Below, piece by piece: positions 9,248-18,120 of a DNA stretch of 64,000 bases. How positions within the stretch are numbered: position 1 is the first letter of the stretch; each line of letters opens with the position of its first letter. Below the pieces are notes generated by a model. It had not been told where the DNA came from. It ran no database searches and saw only the letters and a list, made by a program, of their open reading frames with translations. The position numbers were made by a program, and so were the translations under genes. This stretch comes from Mesorhizobium sp. M8A.F.Ca.ET.218.01.1.1 (GTDB taxonomy: Bacteria > Pseudomonadota > Alphaproteobacteria > Rhizobiales > Rhizobiaceae): NCBI RefSeq assembly GCF_004791165.1, contig NZ_SRUZ01000001.1, positions 1,098,382 to 1,162,381 of the forward strand. Direction: 5' to 3'.

Positions 9248-9298
9248 AGCATGTTCCTTGAACCGGCTTTCGGAAAAGAGCAGGCTTAAACAAGAAGA
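9245..9298. repeat. Degenerate GAGCATG-type interspersed repeat
   Basis: TAGAGCATGTTCC..AACCGG..TTTCGGA and the tail AAACAAGAAGAT match the elements at 28525-28608 and 31515-31598. The right inverted arm is missing or eroded, so no good hairpin remains. It lies between hisF and hisE and includes the hisF stop codon. Confidence 0.55.
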
Positions 9299-9307
9299 TA
9301 GACTGAC

Positions 9308-9631
9308 ATGGCCGAGTTTTCGCTCTCCGACCTGGAAAAAATCGTCAGTGACCGCGCCCATTCCGGCGATCCGGACTCATGGACGGCCAAGCTGTTTTCG
9401 CGCGGCATGGACAAGGCGGCGCAGAAGCTCGGCGAGGAGGCGGTCGAGACCGTGATTGCCGCCGTCAAGGGCGACAAACAGGGCCTCGTTTCGGAAAGCG
9501 CCGATCTCATATATCATTGGCTCGTCGTTCTCGGCATAGCGGGCGTTCCGCTGAACGACGTGCTCAGGGAGCTCGAAGGCCGCACCGGGCGTTCGGGCAT
9601 CGCCGAGAAGGCGTCACGGCCCAAGGGCTGA
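9308..9631 (+). CDS. hisE: Phosphoribosyl-ATP pyrophosphatase HisE
   Basis: This 107-aa all-alpha MazG-like enzyme hydrolyses phosphoribosyl-ATP to phosphoribosyl-AMP, the second step of histidine synthesis. The metal-binding helices are visible in [15 protein letters not shown] and [16 protein letters not shown] (E-x-x-E and E-x-x-D). It is monofunctional (no HisI part). It lies 60 bp after hisF, with a repeat remnant between them, and 24 bp before coaA. Confidence 0.96.
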   Translation: MAEFSLSDLEKIVSDRAHSGDPDSWTAKLFSRGMDKAAQKLGEEAVETVIAAVKGDKQGLVSESADLIYHWLVVLGIAGVPLNDVLRELEGRTGRSGIAEKASRPKG

Positions 9632-9655
9632 CCGCGAGGGAGGGCAGGTATCTCG

Positions 9656-10615
9656 ATGGATCAGCTCGCGCCAACCGAGAAATATTCCCCGTTTCGCTTT
9701 TTCTCGGCCGAGCAATGGTCGCAATTCCGCGCCGACACCCCGCTGACGCTGAGCGAGGACGAGTTTCGCCGCCTGCGGTCGCTCAACGACCCGGTCGACC
9801 TCGAAGAGGTCAAGCGCATCTATCTGTCGCTGTCGCGGCTTTTGTCGGCGCATGTCGAGGCGAGCCAGCTTCTTTTCAGGCAGCGCCAGGCCTTCTTCAA
9901 TGCCGTCGATGTCGCCAAGACGCCGTTCATCATCGGCATCGCCGGTTCGGTCGCGGTCGGCAAATCGACCACGGCGCGCGTGCTGAAGGAATTGCTGGCG
10001 CGATGGCCGTCGAGCCCCAAGGTCGACCTCATCACCACCGACGGCTTCCTGCTGCCCAACGAGGTGCTGCGCCGCGAAAACCTGATGGAGCGCAAGGGGT
10101 TTCCCGACAGCTACGATGTCGGCGCGCTGCTGCGTTTCCTCTCGGGCATCAAGTCGGCGTTGCCCGACGTCCGCGCGCCGGTCTATTCGCACCTCACCTA
10201 TGACGTCATCCCCGGCGAGTTCGTCACCATCGACCGGCCCGACATCCTGATCTTCGAAGGCATCAACGTGCTGCAGCCGGGCAAGCTGCCGCAGGACGGC
10301 AAGATCGTGCCTTTCCTGTCGGACTTCTTCGACTTCGCCATCTATATCGATGCCGATGAGAAGCTGATCCACCAGTGGTATATTTCCCGCTTCATGCGGC
10401 TGCGCGAGACCGCCTTCCGCAACCCGGACTCCTTCTTCCATCGCTATTCGCGGCTGTCGGAGGATGCGGCCAAGGCAATCGCCGAGGGCCTGTGGACCAA
10501 CATCAACCTGAAGAACCTGCGCGAGAACATCCTGCCGACGCGCGCCCGCGCCGACTTGATCCTGCGCAAGGGCGCCGACCACCTGGTCGAGGAAGTGGCG
10601 CTGCGCAAGCTCTAG
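9656..10615 (+). CDS. coaA: Type I pantothenate kinase CoaA
   Basis: This 319-aa P-loop kinase phosphorylates pantothenate, the first step of coenzyme A synthesis. The P-loop is GSVAVGKS (97-104); [25 protein letters not shown] and [14 protein letters not shown] are family motifs, and [11 protein letters not shown] follows. The length fits bacterial CoaA. It is the last gene of the his unit, followed by a hairpin at 10625-10647; this hisE-coaA link is common in rhizobia. Confidence 0.97.
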   Translation: MDQLAPTEKYSPFRFFSAEQWSQFRADTPLTLSEDEFRRLRSLNDPVDLEEVKRIYLSLSRLLSAHVEASQLLFRQRQAFFNAVDVAKTPFIIGIAGSVAVGKSTTARVLKELLARWPSSPKVDLITTDGFLLPNEVLRRENLMERKGFPDSYDVGALLRFLSGIKSALPDVRAPVYSHLTYDVIPGEFVTIDRPDILIFEGINVLQPGKLPQDGKIVPFLSDFFDFAIYIDADEKLIHQWYISRFMRLRETAFRNPDSFFHRYSRLSEDAAKAIAEGLWTNINLKNLRENILPTRARADLILRKGADHLVEEVALRKL

Positions 10616-10624
10616 GCTTTCAGA

Positions 10625-10647
10625 AAACGGTTCCGCTCGAACCGTTT
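10625..10647 (+). terminator. Hairpin after coaA, probable end of the his-coaA operon
   Basis: AAACGGTTC, loop CGCTC, GAACCGTTT: a perfect 9-bp stem ten bases beyond the coaA stop. Only a few T residues end the stem, so it may be a weak intrinsic terminator. Confidence 0.5.
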
Positions 10648-10735
10648 CGATGCGACTGGCGTCCGATTAGAACGCCCTTAACCGATTGGTTGCTAGAACT
10701 CCGCCATATCAGCTGTTGTGGTGAAGGCCGTTGGC

Positions 10736-12328
10736 ATGGATGCGCCGCTCATTGCCCCGGGCAAGCCGGCAAGCTTGAATTCCAGCCAGGCCGCGTCTCG
10801 TCTCGGTGCTCCGGCCGCTGCAACGTTGCTGATCGTCGCCTATGCGACCATCACCTCGCTTCTTCTACCGGTCAATGTCGACGTCTCCTGGCTGCTGACG
10901 GTCGGCGACCGCGTCCTCAATGGCGAACGCCTTTACGTTGATATTGCCGAGGCCAACCCGCCGTTTTCAACCTGGCTCTATCTGCCCTTCCTTGTCATGG
11001 AGCGGCTGACCGGGCTCGCGGCGGAACTCTGGCTGAGCGTTGGACTGGCGGCGCTGGCGGTTGCTTCAATCTGGTTTTCGGCCCGCATTCTCATCCAGGC
11101 CGATGAATCGCTCAAGCGATACGCCTGGCTCGCTCCGGTCGCGGTGTTTTGCGTGCTGTTCCTGCTGCCGCTGGATTTCGGCCAACGCGAGCAGATTTCC
11201 GTCATTGCCTTGCTGCCATGGCTGGCTCTGTTCTCGGTGCGCGATCACAGAGTGGACTTCCACGCCGGCAGCGCTGCCGAGCGGATCGTTGCGGGTGCCG
11301 GCGCCGCTGTCTTCGTCATGATCAAGCCTCCTTACAGTGTGCTGGCGCTGGCGGTGCCGGCCTTGGTGGTTGCGCTGCAACGACGCTCATTGCGTCCGCT
11401 TTGGACGACGGAGAATGTCGTCGGCGGCTTCTTGACCGTCATCTATCTGACTGCGGTCGCCGTCTTCATGCGCCCCTTCTTCACCGATGTCTTGCCGTTG
11501 CTGCGTCAGGTCTATCTGCCGATGCGCGCGCCGGTCGTTGATATGTTGACGCTCTGGCCGGTCGAAGGGTTCCTGGCAATGGCGGCGACCACGCTCGCAA
11601 TGGCTCGCCCCGACCGTATTCATCGCGATGCGAAAATACTGCTTCTGGCCGGGACGGCTTATGTCCCCGCTTTCCTCATGATGGGCAAGGGTTGGACCTA
11701 TCAGGCGCTGCCGTTCCTGACATTTGGCGCTCTGGCATTCCTGCTCCAATTTGTCCGGCGGCCGCCGTGGCGGGACCTGACCATCTTGGCCAGGACCGGA
11801 ACCGCGCTCGGCCTGCTTCTGTTGATACTGATCGCCCTTCAGGGACAGGTCTCAGCCCTGTTGCAGCCTCGCGGCGATCTGGACGCGGCGACAGCCGCCA
11901 TCGCCATCGCCGTCGATCGCCCCACCGTCATGTCGATCGGCTCTCGGCTGCAGGTCGGCAACCCACTCGTGCGGGCGGTCGGTGGCCGCCTTGTCGGTCG
12001 TCACCCCTCCGCGTGGATGGTCAGGGATTCCGGGCTGCTGATCGAGGCGGGGAGGGATCCGGTCACACGGAAGGAACTGCAGGCACTGCGGGACACATAC
12101 ATTCTCGATATTGCGAAGGAAGTGACCACCAAACGGCCGGACATCGTCCTTGACGATGGGACGACGGTACCCAGTGCCCCGGTATTGCTGAAGATCGCGG
12201 ACAACCCCCCTCCGCCGAGGCCACTTCGCGACAACCCCGCGGTCGCAGACGCGCTGCGGGGCTACCGCTTGCTGCTCCAGAATGGTTCGGTGACAGTGCT
12301 CATCCGCGCCGATACAGCCGCGCGCTAG
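10736..12328 (+). CDS. Polytopic membrane protein, possible GT-C type glycosyltransferase
   Basis: This 530-aa protein has about ten hydrophobic segments in its first 400 residues and a soluble C-terminal part of about 150 residues. The N-terminal pattern DVSWLLTVGDRVLNGERLYVD..EANPPFS resembles the first loop of GT-C/ArnT-like lipid-linked sugar transferases, where acidic residues in this loop are catalytic. The likeness is to the general family only and no sugar or acceptor can be named. GAAGG eight bases upstream favours ATG 10736 over a GTG at 10718. It is followed by a strong inverted repeat and faces the degP gene. Confidence 0.65.
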   Translation: MDAPLIAPGKPASLNSSQAASRLGAPAAATLLIVAYATITSLLLPVNVDVSWLLTVGDRVLNGERLYVDIAEANPPFSTWLYLPFLVMERLTGLAAELWLSVGLAALAVASIWFSARILIQADESLKRYAWLAPVAVFCVLFLLPLDFGQREQISVIALLPWLALFSVRDHRVDFHAGSAAERIVAGAGAAVFVMIKPPYSVLALAVPALVVALQRRSLRPLWTTENVVGGFLTVIYLTAVAVFMRPFFTDVLPLLRQVYLPMRAPVVDMLTLWPVEGFLAMAATTLAMARPDRIHRDAKILLLAGTAYVPAFLMMGKGWTYQALPFLTFGALAFLLQFVRRPPWRDLTILARTGTALGLLLLILIALQGQVSALLQPRGDLDAATAAIAIAVDRPTVMSIGSRLQVGNPLVRAVGGRLVGRHPSAWMVRDSGLLIEAGRDPVTRKELQALRDTYILDIAKEVTTKRPDIVLDDGTTVPSAPVLLKIADNPPPPRPLRDNPAVADALRGYRLLLQNGSVTVLIRADTAAR

Positions 12329-12330
12329 CA

Positions 12331-12363
12331 GCTCGTAGCAGGTTCGTCGAACCTGCTACGAGC
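12331..12363. terminator. 33-bp inverted repeat between convergent genes, bidirectional terminator candidate
   Basis: GCTCGTAGCAGGTTCG and its exact reverse complement are separated by one base: a 16-bp perfect arm length. It begins two bases after the stop of the membrane protein gene and ends 18 bp before the end of the convergent degP gene. There is no T tract on either side, so it may act as an mRNA 3' end stabiliser or a transcription-collision barrier. Confidence 0.6.
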
Positions 12364-12381
12364 GAAATGCGGGATCACGGT

Positions 12382-13944
12382 TCAGCCATTGGCGAACGGG
12401 ACGGCGACATAGATCTGGCTGCCCTCGCGTTCGACCAGTAGCAGCACCGACTTGCGGCCTGATTTGCCGGCCTGCGCGATGGCTTGCGTGACCTGCCTGG
12501 CGTTCTTCACCGGCGCCTGGTTGACGGCGACGATGATGTCGCCGGGCTGGATGCCGGCGGTGGCCGCGGCCTTGTCCGGGTTGACGGTGGCGACCACCGC
12601 GCCGCGCTCGTTGTCGGCCAGGTTCATCTGCTGGCGGATGTCGGGCGTGATGTCCATCAGGCCGAGGCCGATGGCCGGCGCGCGGGAGCCCTGTTCTGTC
12701 CCCGGCGCGCTGGAATCGCCGGTCGATGCCGTTTTCACATCGTCGCTGTTGCGGCCGACATCGACGGAAATCCGCATGGCCTTGCCCTTGCGCCAGACAT
12801 CCAGTGTCTTCCTGGCACCCGGCGCGACGTCGGCGACGGCCCGCGACAGATCCTTGGGATCCTTGACGTCCTGTCCGGCGAAGCTGGTGATGACATCGCC
12901 GGTCTCGACACCGGCCTTGGCCGCGGGCGAGCCGTCATTGACCTGCGAGACCAAGGCGCCGGCGGGATGGTCGAGCCCGATGGCGCTGGCCACGTCCGGG
13001 GTGACGGGCTGGATCTCGACGCCGAGATAGCCGTATTCGATGTCGCCACCCTTCATCAGCTTGGCAACCACCTTCTGAGCCTGGTCCGATGGAATGGCGA
13101 AGCCGACACCGACGCTGCCGCCATTCGGCGAATAGATCGCCGTGTTGATGCCGACGACATTGCCGCTGACATCCACCAGCGGGCCGCCGGAATTGCCGTG
13201 ATTGATCGGCGCGTCGATTTGAATGAAATCGTCGAACGGCCCGCTGTGCAGGTCACGGCCACGCGCCGAGACAATGCCGGCCGTGACCGTGGTGCCGATG
13301 CCGAACGGATTGCCGATCGCCAACACCTGGTCGCCTGTCATGAGCTTGTCGGAGTCGCCCCATTTCACGGTCGGCAGCGACTTGCCGGCCTTGATCTTCA
13401 ACACCGCGAGATCGTTCTTGGCGTCGTGACCGACCAGCTTGGCCGGAAGCTCCGTGCCGTCGTCGAGCGTGACCTTGATCGAGGAGGCGCCGTCGACGAC
13501 GTGGTTGTTGGTGACGATGGTGCCGTCGGCGCTGACGATGAAGCCCGAACCGAGCGCCTCGGCACGCGGCGACTGTTGCTGCTGTGGAGGCGTCTTTGGA
13601 CCAGGCATGCGCTGATCGCCGAAGAACTGGCGGAAATAGTCGTCGAAGGGCGAATTGCCGCCAAAGGGCGAACCGTCAGGCGAACCTTCGCTCATGGCTT
13701 CCGGCTGCCCTTTCATGACTGTCGTGACGGTGACGACAGCGGGCTTGGTCGCGGCCACGGTCGGCGCGAACGAGCCGTTCGGAGCCGTTATCCCTGCGAC
13801 AGGGGTCTGCGTCGTCGCAACGACGTTGCTCAAGCCACCATTGCCGGCATTTTGAGCGAGGGAGACGACGGCGGGGGAGATGATCAGCGCGGCGCCCAGC
13901 AGGGCGGCGACGCGATGCCTACGAAGAATACCAAGAGGTGACAT
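12382..13944 (-). CDS. degP: Periplasmic serine endoprotease DegP/Do family
   Basis: This 520-aa HtrA protease has an N-terminal signal segment (about residues 12-31, ending VVSLAQ). The catalytic triad is H148 (VTNNHVVDG), D178 (AKNDLAVLK) and S252 (NHGNSGGPLVD). Two PDZ domains follow (about 290-380 and 410-515), as in DegP/DegQ. A glutamine run (QQQQ at 121-124) and a low-complexity region precede the protease domain. It degrades or refolds damaged envelope proteins. It is a single minus-strand gene. Confidence 0.94.
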   Translation of the reverse strand: MSPLGILRRHRVAALLGAALIISPAVVSLAQNAGNGGLSNVVATTQTPVAGITAPNGSFAPTVAATKPAVVTVTTVMKGQPEAMSEGSPDGSPFGGNSPFDDYFRQFFGDQRMPGPKTPPQQQQSPRAEALGSGFIVSADGTIVTNNHVVDGASSIKVTLDDGTELPAKLVGHDAKNDLAVLKIKAGKSLPTVKWGDSDKLMTGDQVLAIGNPFGIGTTVTAGIVSARGRDLHSGPFDDFIQIDAPINHGNSGGPLVDVSGNVVGINTAIYSPNGGSVGVGFAIPSDQAQKVVAKLMKGGDIEYGYLGVEIQPVTPDVASAIGLDHPAGALVSQVNDGSPAAKAGVETGDVITSFAGQDVKDPKDLSRAVADVAPGARKTLDVWRKGKAMRISVDVGRNSDDVKTASTGDSSAPGTEQGSRAPAIGLGLMDITPDIRQQMNLADNERGAVVATVNPDKAAATAGIQPGDIIVAVNQAPVKNARQVTQAIAQAGKSGRKSVLLLVEREGSQIYVAVPFANG

Positions 13945-14132
13945 GGTCGTTCTGTCCGGGCGAGGGTTGATCCGGCGCTTCGGGCGGCTCTTGGGAGAAG
14001 GCGCCCGTCAGCGTGTCGACGGCCGGGATGGCCTGTCTCGCCGTACATGGCGGCCGGCCGGATCGACATGAGGTATCTAGGGTGCCGAATGGCCCGAATT
14101 AGGGTTTTTGCCCGACCTTACGAAGATTTAAT

Positions 14133-14852
14133 TCAGAGCGCGCTTACGGATCGCAGATAGGCCGACGCGATTTCACGCATGCGCTTGCCGTCGAAACTCG
14201 GGCCGTGGCCGCCATGGCCGATGCGGATCGGCAGGTCGAGCAGGCGCCGCATCGTGCTGGCATAAGCGCCCCTGTCGGAATCCGGCAGATCGTCGATCAG
14301 CGTGTCGTCATAGATGGCGTCGCCACTAAAGAACAGGCCATCGGCCTCGTCGAACAGCGCGATCGAATCCGGCGAGTGGCCGGGAAGGTGCAGCACGCGA
14401 AATTGCCGGTCGCCGAGGTCGACCACGTCGCCCTCATCAAGGGTCCGCGTCAGCGGCGCCGATGGGATCTTGTAATCCGCCGACTTCCAACCCGGCTCGG
14501 GCAGCTTCGAAACCGCGCCCTCGAGATCGTGAAACATGTAGGCGTAGGTCGCGGCCTCATCCATGCTCTCGAATTGCGCCGCGCTCATCCTTGGCCCGGC
14601 CCGCAGCGGAAATTCGTGCAGCGAGCCGACATGGTCGAGGTGGATATGGGTGGCGACGACCAGAAGCGGCTTGCCTGCGGGCGTCTCTATCTGCGGCGCC
14701 AGCGGACAGATGCCCATGCCGGTGTCGACCAGAAGGTCGGCGTCGCGACCGGTGAAATGCAAGATGTTGGCGCGCACATAGTCGTGCACGAACGGCTCGG
14801 TCAGCATCATCGTCCTGTCGTCGACGATGCGCTTGCTGAACCAGTTTTCCAT
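14133..14852 (-). CDS. MBL-fold metallo-hydrolase
   Basis: This 239-aa metallo-beta-lactamase-fold hydrolase has the zinc motif H-x-H-x-D-H in ATHIHLDHVGS (H69, H71, D73, H74), a further histidine in VLHLPGHSPDSIALF and an aspartate in FFSGDAIYDD. It could be a glyoxalase II-like, lactonase-like or thioester hydrolase; the substrate cannot be told. It lies 34 bp downstream of the phosphofructokinase gene on the same strand and is probably co-transcribed with it. Confidence 0.85.
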   Translation of the reverse strand: MENWFSKRIVDDRTMMLTEPFVHDYVRANILHFTGRDADLLVDTGMGICPLAPQIETPAGKPLLVVATHIHLDHVGSLHEFPLRAGPRMSAAQFESMDEAATYAYMFHDLEGAVSKLPEPGWKSADYKIPSAPLTRTLDEGDVVDLGDRQFRVLHLPGHSPDSIALFDEADGLFFSGDAIYDDTLIDDLPDSDRGAYASTMRRLLDLPIRIGHGGHGPSFDGKRMREIASAYLRSVSAL

Positions 14853-14886
14853 CAGGCGGGACCAGGCATTAATTCCAAGCCCAAGA

Positions 14887-16053
14887 TCAGACGAACGGTT
14901 TTCCGACCTTGTATTTTTCCGGCACCAGCCGCTTGAGATAGGCCATGCCGGTCTCGGACAGTTGGTTGGCGTCGGACTTCATGAAATCGTCGGGCATGTG
15001 CCGGGTCTTGCCGGCGACGTTCTTCAGCGGCACCTTCTTCAGCACTATTTTGCTGCCATCATACTGCAGCGCGACCGAGCCGCCGCCCTGTTCGGCGACG
15101 CCGACGGCGAAGGCGCCGGCATCGAAGGCCTCCTGCGCGTCGACCGCGCTGATGGCGCCGACATAGCCGCGCGGCATGTAGCCGAGTGCGTCGACGCGGG
15201 CGCGCTTGCCCGGCAGCCCTTCGGCCAATGCCCGTTCGAGCGCCGCAGGCAGGTCGCTGCCCGACAATTTGACGTTGCCGTGCTGGTCGCGTTCGAGCTT
15301 GTCCGCCGGCACCAGGCTTTCGACCAGCGCCTTGCCGTCGGCGGTGCTGACGCCTTCCGACACGGCGACGATACAGCGCTTGTGGCGGTCGAGCGTGGCG
15401 CGCACGTCCTCGATGAAGCCTGCGGCGGAGAACGGCCGCTCCGGCGCGTAGACGAGATGCGGGCCGCTGTCGGGGTCGAGCTGCCAGGCCGCGGCGGCCG
15501 CGGTCAGGAAGCCGGCATGCCGGCCCATGACGATGCCGACATAGATGCCGGGCAGCGCGCGAAAATCGAGGTCGACCGACAGGAAGGCGCCGGCGACGAA
15601 TTCGGCCGCCGAGATGAAGCCCGGCGTATGGTCGTTTTCCTCGAGATCGTTGTCGATGGTTTTCGGCGCATGGACGAAAGCGATCTTGCCGCCGGCGGCA
15701 TCGGTCAGGATCTGCTGCGTGCCCGAGGTGTCGTTGCCGCCAATATAGATGAAGGCGTCGGCGCCCGCCTTCTGCAGGCCCTTCAGGATGACCTCGCAAT
15801 AGGCAGCATCCGGCTTGTCGCGCGTCGAGCCCAGTGCCGCGCTCGGCGTTCCGGCAATCAGCCGCAGCCGGTCCTCGGGAATGGCCGAAAGGTCGACATA
15901 GTTGCCGTCACGAATGCCGCGCACGCCGTGGATCGAGCCCAGCACCTTGGCGCCGGGATGGCGCTTGCGGATCTCCAGAGTGGCGCCCACCACCGTCTGG
16001 TTGATCACGGCGGTAGGGCCGCCGCCCTGCGCGATAACAAAAGTTCCGGCCAT
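14887..16053 (-). CDS. pfp: 6-phosphofructokinase, pyrophosphate-dependent type
   Basis: This 388-aa PFKA-superfamily enzyme interconverts fructose 6-phosphate and fructose 1,6-bisphosphate. Motifs are GGGPTAVIN at the start, IGGNDTSGTQQIL (phosphoryl-donor site), PKTIDND with the catalytic aspartate region, and GIVMGRHAGFLT (substrate site). ATP-using enzymes have GGDGS at the donor site, whereas a bulkier residue after GGx marks PPi users; here GGND fits the PPi group, though N instead of D is noted. GGGAGA lies upstream of ATG 16053. In an organism that uses mainly the Entner-Doudoroff route it may work in the gluconeogenic direction (inference). Confidence 0.88.
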   Translation of the reverse strand: MAGTFVIAQGGGPTAVINQTVVGATLEIRKRHPGAKVLGSIHGVRGIRDGNYVDLSAIPEDRLRLIAGTPSAALGSTRDKPDAAYCEVILKGLQKAGADAFIYIGGNDTSGTQQILTDAAGGKIAFVHAPKTIDNDLEENDHTPGFISAAEFVAGAFLSVDLDFRALPGIYVGIVMGRHAGFLTAAAAAWQLDPDSGPHLVYAPERPFSAAGFIEDVRATLDRHKRCIVAVSEGVSTADGKALVESLVPADKLERDQHGNVKLSGSDLPAALERALAEGLPGKRARVDALGYMPRGYVGAISAVDAQEAFDAGAFAVGVAEQGGGSVALQYDGSKIVLKKVPLKNVAGKTRHMPDDFMKSDANQLSETGMAYLKRLVPEKYKVGKPFV

Positions 16054-16145
16054 TCCTGACGTCTCCCGAGGTTTTCAAGGCACCTTGGCCTGTCTTCTCG
16101 CCTCGCGCAACGGAAGAGTCTGGCGGCCGCAAAACGTGGCCACGA

Positions 16146-16913
16146 TCACATGACGACGACGGGGTTTTTCTTCGATACCCGGCTGTAGAGGTCGATGATG
16201 TCCTGGTTGATCAGGCGCACGCAGCCCGACGACATCGCCTGGCCGATGCTCCACCATTCGGGCGAGCCGTGGATGCGGTAGCCGGTGTCCTTGCCATCCT
16301 GGTAGATGTAGAGCGCGCGGGCGCCAAGCGGATTGGTGAGGCCGCCGGGCTGGCCGCCCTGCCACTTCACCAGTTCCGGCTTGCGCTGGATCATTTCGGG
16401 CGGCGGCGTCCAGGTCGGCCATTCGCGGCCGTACTGGATGTTGGCCCGGCCGGACCAGCGGAACCCGTCCTTGCCGATGCCGACGCCGTAGCGGATGGCG
16501 TCGCCACCCGGCTGGACGAGATAGAGCATGCGCTCCTTGAGATGCACGACGATCGTGCCGGGCGCCTCGCCTGTCGTGTCGACGACGATCTGGCGGCGGA
16601 ATTCCGGCTTCACCTTGAGATAGGGCACCTCGGGCACGTTGAAGCCGTTGTCGGTCAGCGCGGCATACATGACGTCGGCGCTGGTGATGTTCTTGTCGAC
16701 GCTGATCGAGGGCCGGATCGGCACCGACCCGGTGACCGTATCGTCGAGCTGGAGCGCCGGCAGGCCGCCGCCACCCGAAGTCGAGCAGCCGGCGACGCCG
16801 AGCAGCGCCAAGGCGCCCGCCCCGGACAGGACGGCGCGGCGGGAGAGGAGAAGATCGGTTTCGATTTCGTCGCCGTTTCGCGGCGGCGTCGGACCTTGCG
16901 GCAACTCACGCAT
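16146..16913 (-). CDS. L,D-transpeptidase (YkuD/ErfK) lipoprotein
   Basis: This 255-aa L,D-transpeptidase probably cross-links peptidoglycan or attaches proteins to it. The catalytic motif is visible as HGSPEWWSIGQAM followed by SSGCVRLINQD, with the cysteine as nucleophile. The N-terminus shows SRRAVLSGAGALALLGVAGC, i.e. a twin-arginine-like pair plus a lipobox, so it is probably an exported lipoprotein. ATG 16913 (MRELPQG) was preferred to a GTG at 16946, which has no ribosome-binding site; neither start is certain. Confidence 0.88.
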   Translation of the reverse strand: MRELPQGPTPPRNGDEIETDLLLSRRAVLSGAGALALLGVAGCSTSGGGGLPALQLDDTVTGSVPIRPSISVDKNITSADVMYAALTDNGFNVPEVPYLKVKPEFRRQIVVDTTGEAPGTIVVHLKERMLYLVQPGGDAIRYGVGIGKDGFRWSGRANIQYGREWPTWTPPPEMIQRKPELVKWQGGQPGGLTNPLGARALYIYQDGKDTGYRIHGSPEWWSIGQAMSSGCVRLINQDIIDLYSRVSKKNPVVVM

Positions 16914-17151
16914 ATACCCAAACCCTACGCTGTCGGCGGGAAGCACGGTCCGGCCGGATAGCGGGCATTTTCATCATTCATGGTTGATAAAGCGTGAATG
17001 CCTTGCGCTGCTTGCGTTTGCGCATTGCCGGAAACGCCGTTCCGCCCTCCCGGCGACCGTCATCCAGTGTCAGGCACAAAATCGCCCCTGTCAGGTCACA
17101 ATCCCGGCGCTGGTGTTTCCTACCTCTCCCGATGATCAGCGAGCGGCCTCC

Positions 17152-17274
17152 ATGTGCAAGACGTTAAAAACCGACATCAAGCTTTTTGCCGCTGCCATTG
17201 TCGCGGCCGCCACGGTTCTCGGTGCCAATGTCAGCCTGGCCGATATCGTGAGCACGCTGGGCGGCGCGAACTGA
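17152..17274 (+). CDS. Possible 40-aa exported or membrane peptide
   Basis: A small open frame encodes MCKTLKTDIKLF, then an alanine/valine-rich hydrophobic stretch (12 residues or more) ending VSLA, and a short tail ADIVSTLGGAN. This looks like a signal peptide with almost nothing behind it, or a single-span small membrane protein. The ribosome-binding site is weak. It lies alone between the L,D-transpeptidase and LysE genes. I do not recognise it, and it could be a chance frame. Confidence 0.35.
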   Translation: MCKTLKTDIKLFAAAIVAAATVLGANVSLADIVSTLGGAN

Positions 17275-17423
17275 CACCGGGCTGCCGCTGGCGCAATTGA
17301 TGTCGTAGTCCATAAGGTCGTACCGGTTGCCCGGCCGGAATGCGCAAAAAACAAAGATTCGGCCCTTTACATTCTTCGGGACCCAAGGATTTATCCTCTT
17401 CTTTGAGCTCAAAGGAGACGAGC

Positions 17424-18047
17424 ATGTCCTTCGAAAACTGGGCCGCCTTCGCTGCCGCGTCGACCATCCTCCTTGTCATCCCGGGCCCGACCATCCTTCT
17501 GGTCGTGTCCTATGCGCTGGGCCAGGGCTGGCGCACCGCCTTGCCGATGGCCGTCGGCGTGGCGCTCGGCGACTTCACCGCCATGACCTTGTCGATGCTG
17601 GGCATCGGCGCGCTGCTGGCGGCTTCCGCTGGTGTCTTCACCGTCCTGAAGCTGATCGGCGCCGGCTATCTGATCTATCTCGGCGTGAAACTGTTCCGCG
17701 CCGGCGGCACGCTGAAGGCCGAACCGCGCACCGACGCGGTGTCTTCGGCCAAGATGATGGCGCATGCCTGGCTGGTCACCGCGCTCAACCCGAAGAGCAT
17801 CACCTTCTTCGTTGCGTTCCTGCCGCAGTTTCTCGACCGGCATGCCAGTTTCTGGACGCAGATGCTGGTTTTCGAGACGACCTTCCTGGCGCTCGCCTTC
17901 GCCAACGCCTTCGGTTACGCGCTGATCGCGGCACGCGCCCGCAACGTGGTGCGCGATCCCAGGGCGATCCGCATCTTCAACCGCACCGGCGGCACGCTGC
18001 TGGTCGGCGCCGGCATCGCCACGGTGGCGATGCGGTCCGGCAATTGA
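17424..18047 (+). CDS. LysE/RhtB family amino-acid exporter
   Basis: This 207-aa inner-membrane protein has six predicted hydrophobic segments and the family N-terminus with LLVIPGPTILLVVSYALGQGWR and ALNPKSITFFVAFLPQF. Members export amino acids such as lysine, homoserine or threonine; the substrate here is not known. A strong AAAGGAG at 11 bases before selects ATG 17424 over a longer frame. It is a single gene, convergent with the autotransporter gene. Confidence 0.9.
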   Translation: MSFENWAAFAAASTILLVIPGPTILLVVSYALGQGWRTALPMAVGVALGDFTAMTLSMLGIGALLAASAGVFTVLKLIGAGYLIYLGVKLFRAGGTLKAEPRTDAVSSAKMMAHAWLVTALNPKSITFFVAFLPQFLDRHASFWTQMLVFETTFLALAFANAFGYALIAARARNVVRDPRAIRIFNRTGGTLLVGAGIATVAMRSGN

Positions 18048-18120
18048 GAAAGCAGGCGCGGCCAAGGCGTGTTGAGATTCAGGTCAGGCTGGCACTAGCT
18101 GAACATCAGCACAGCTTGCT

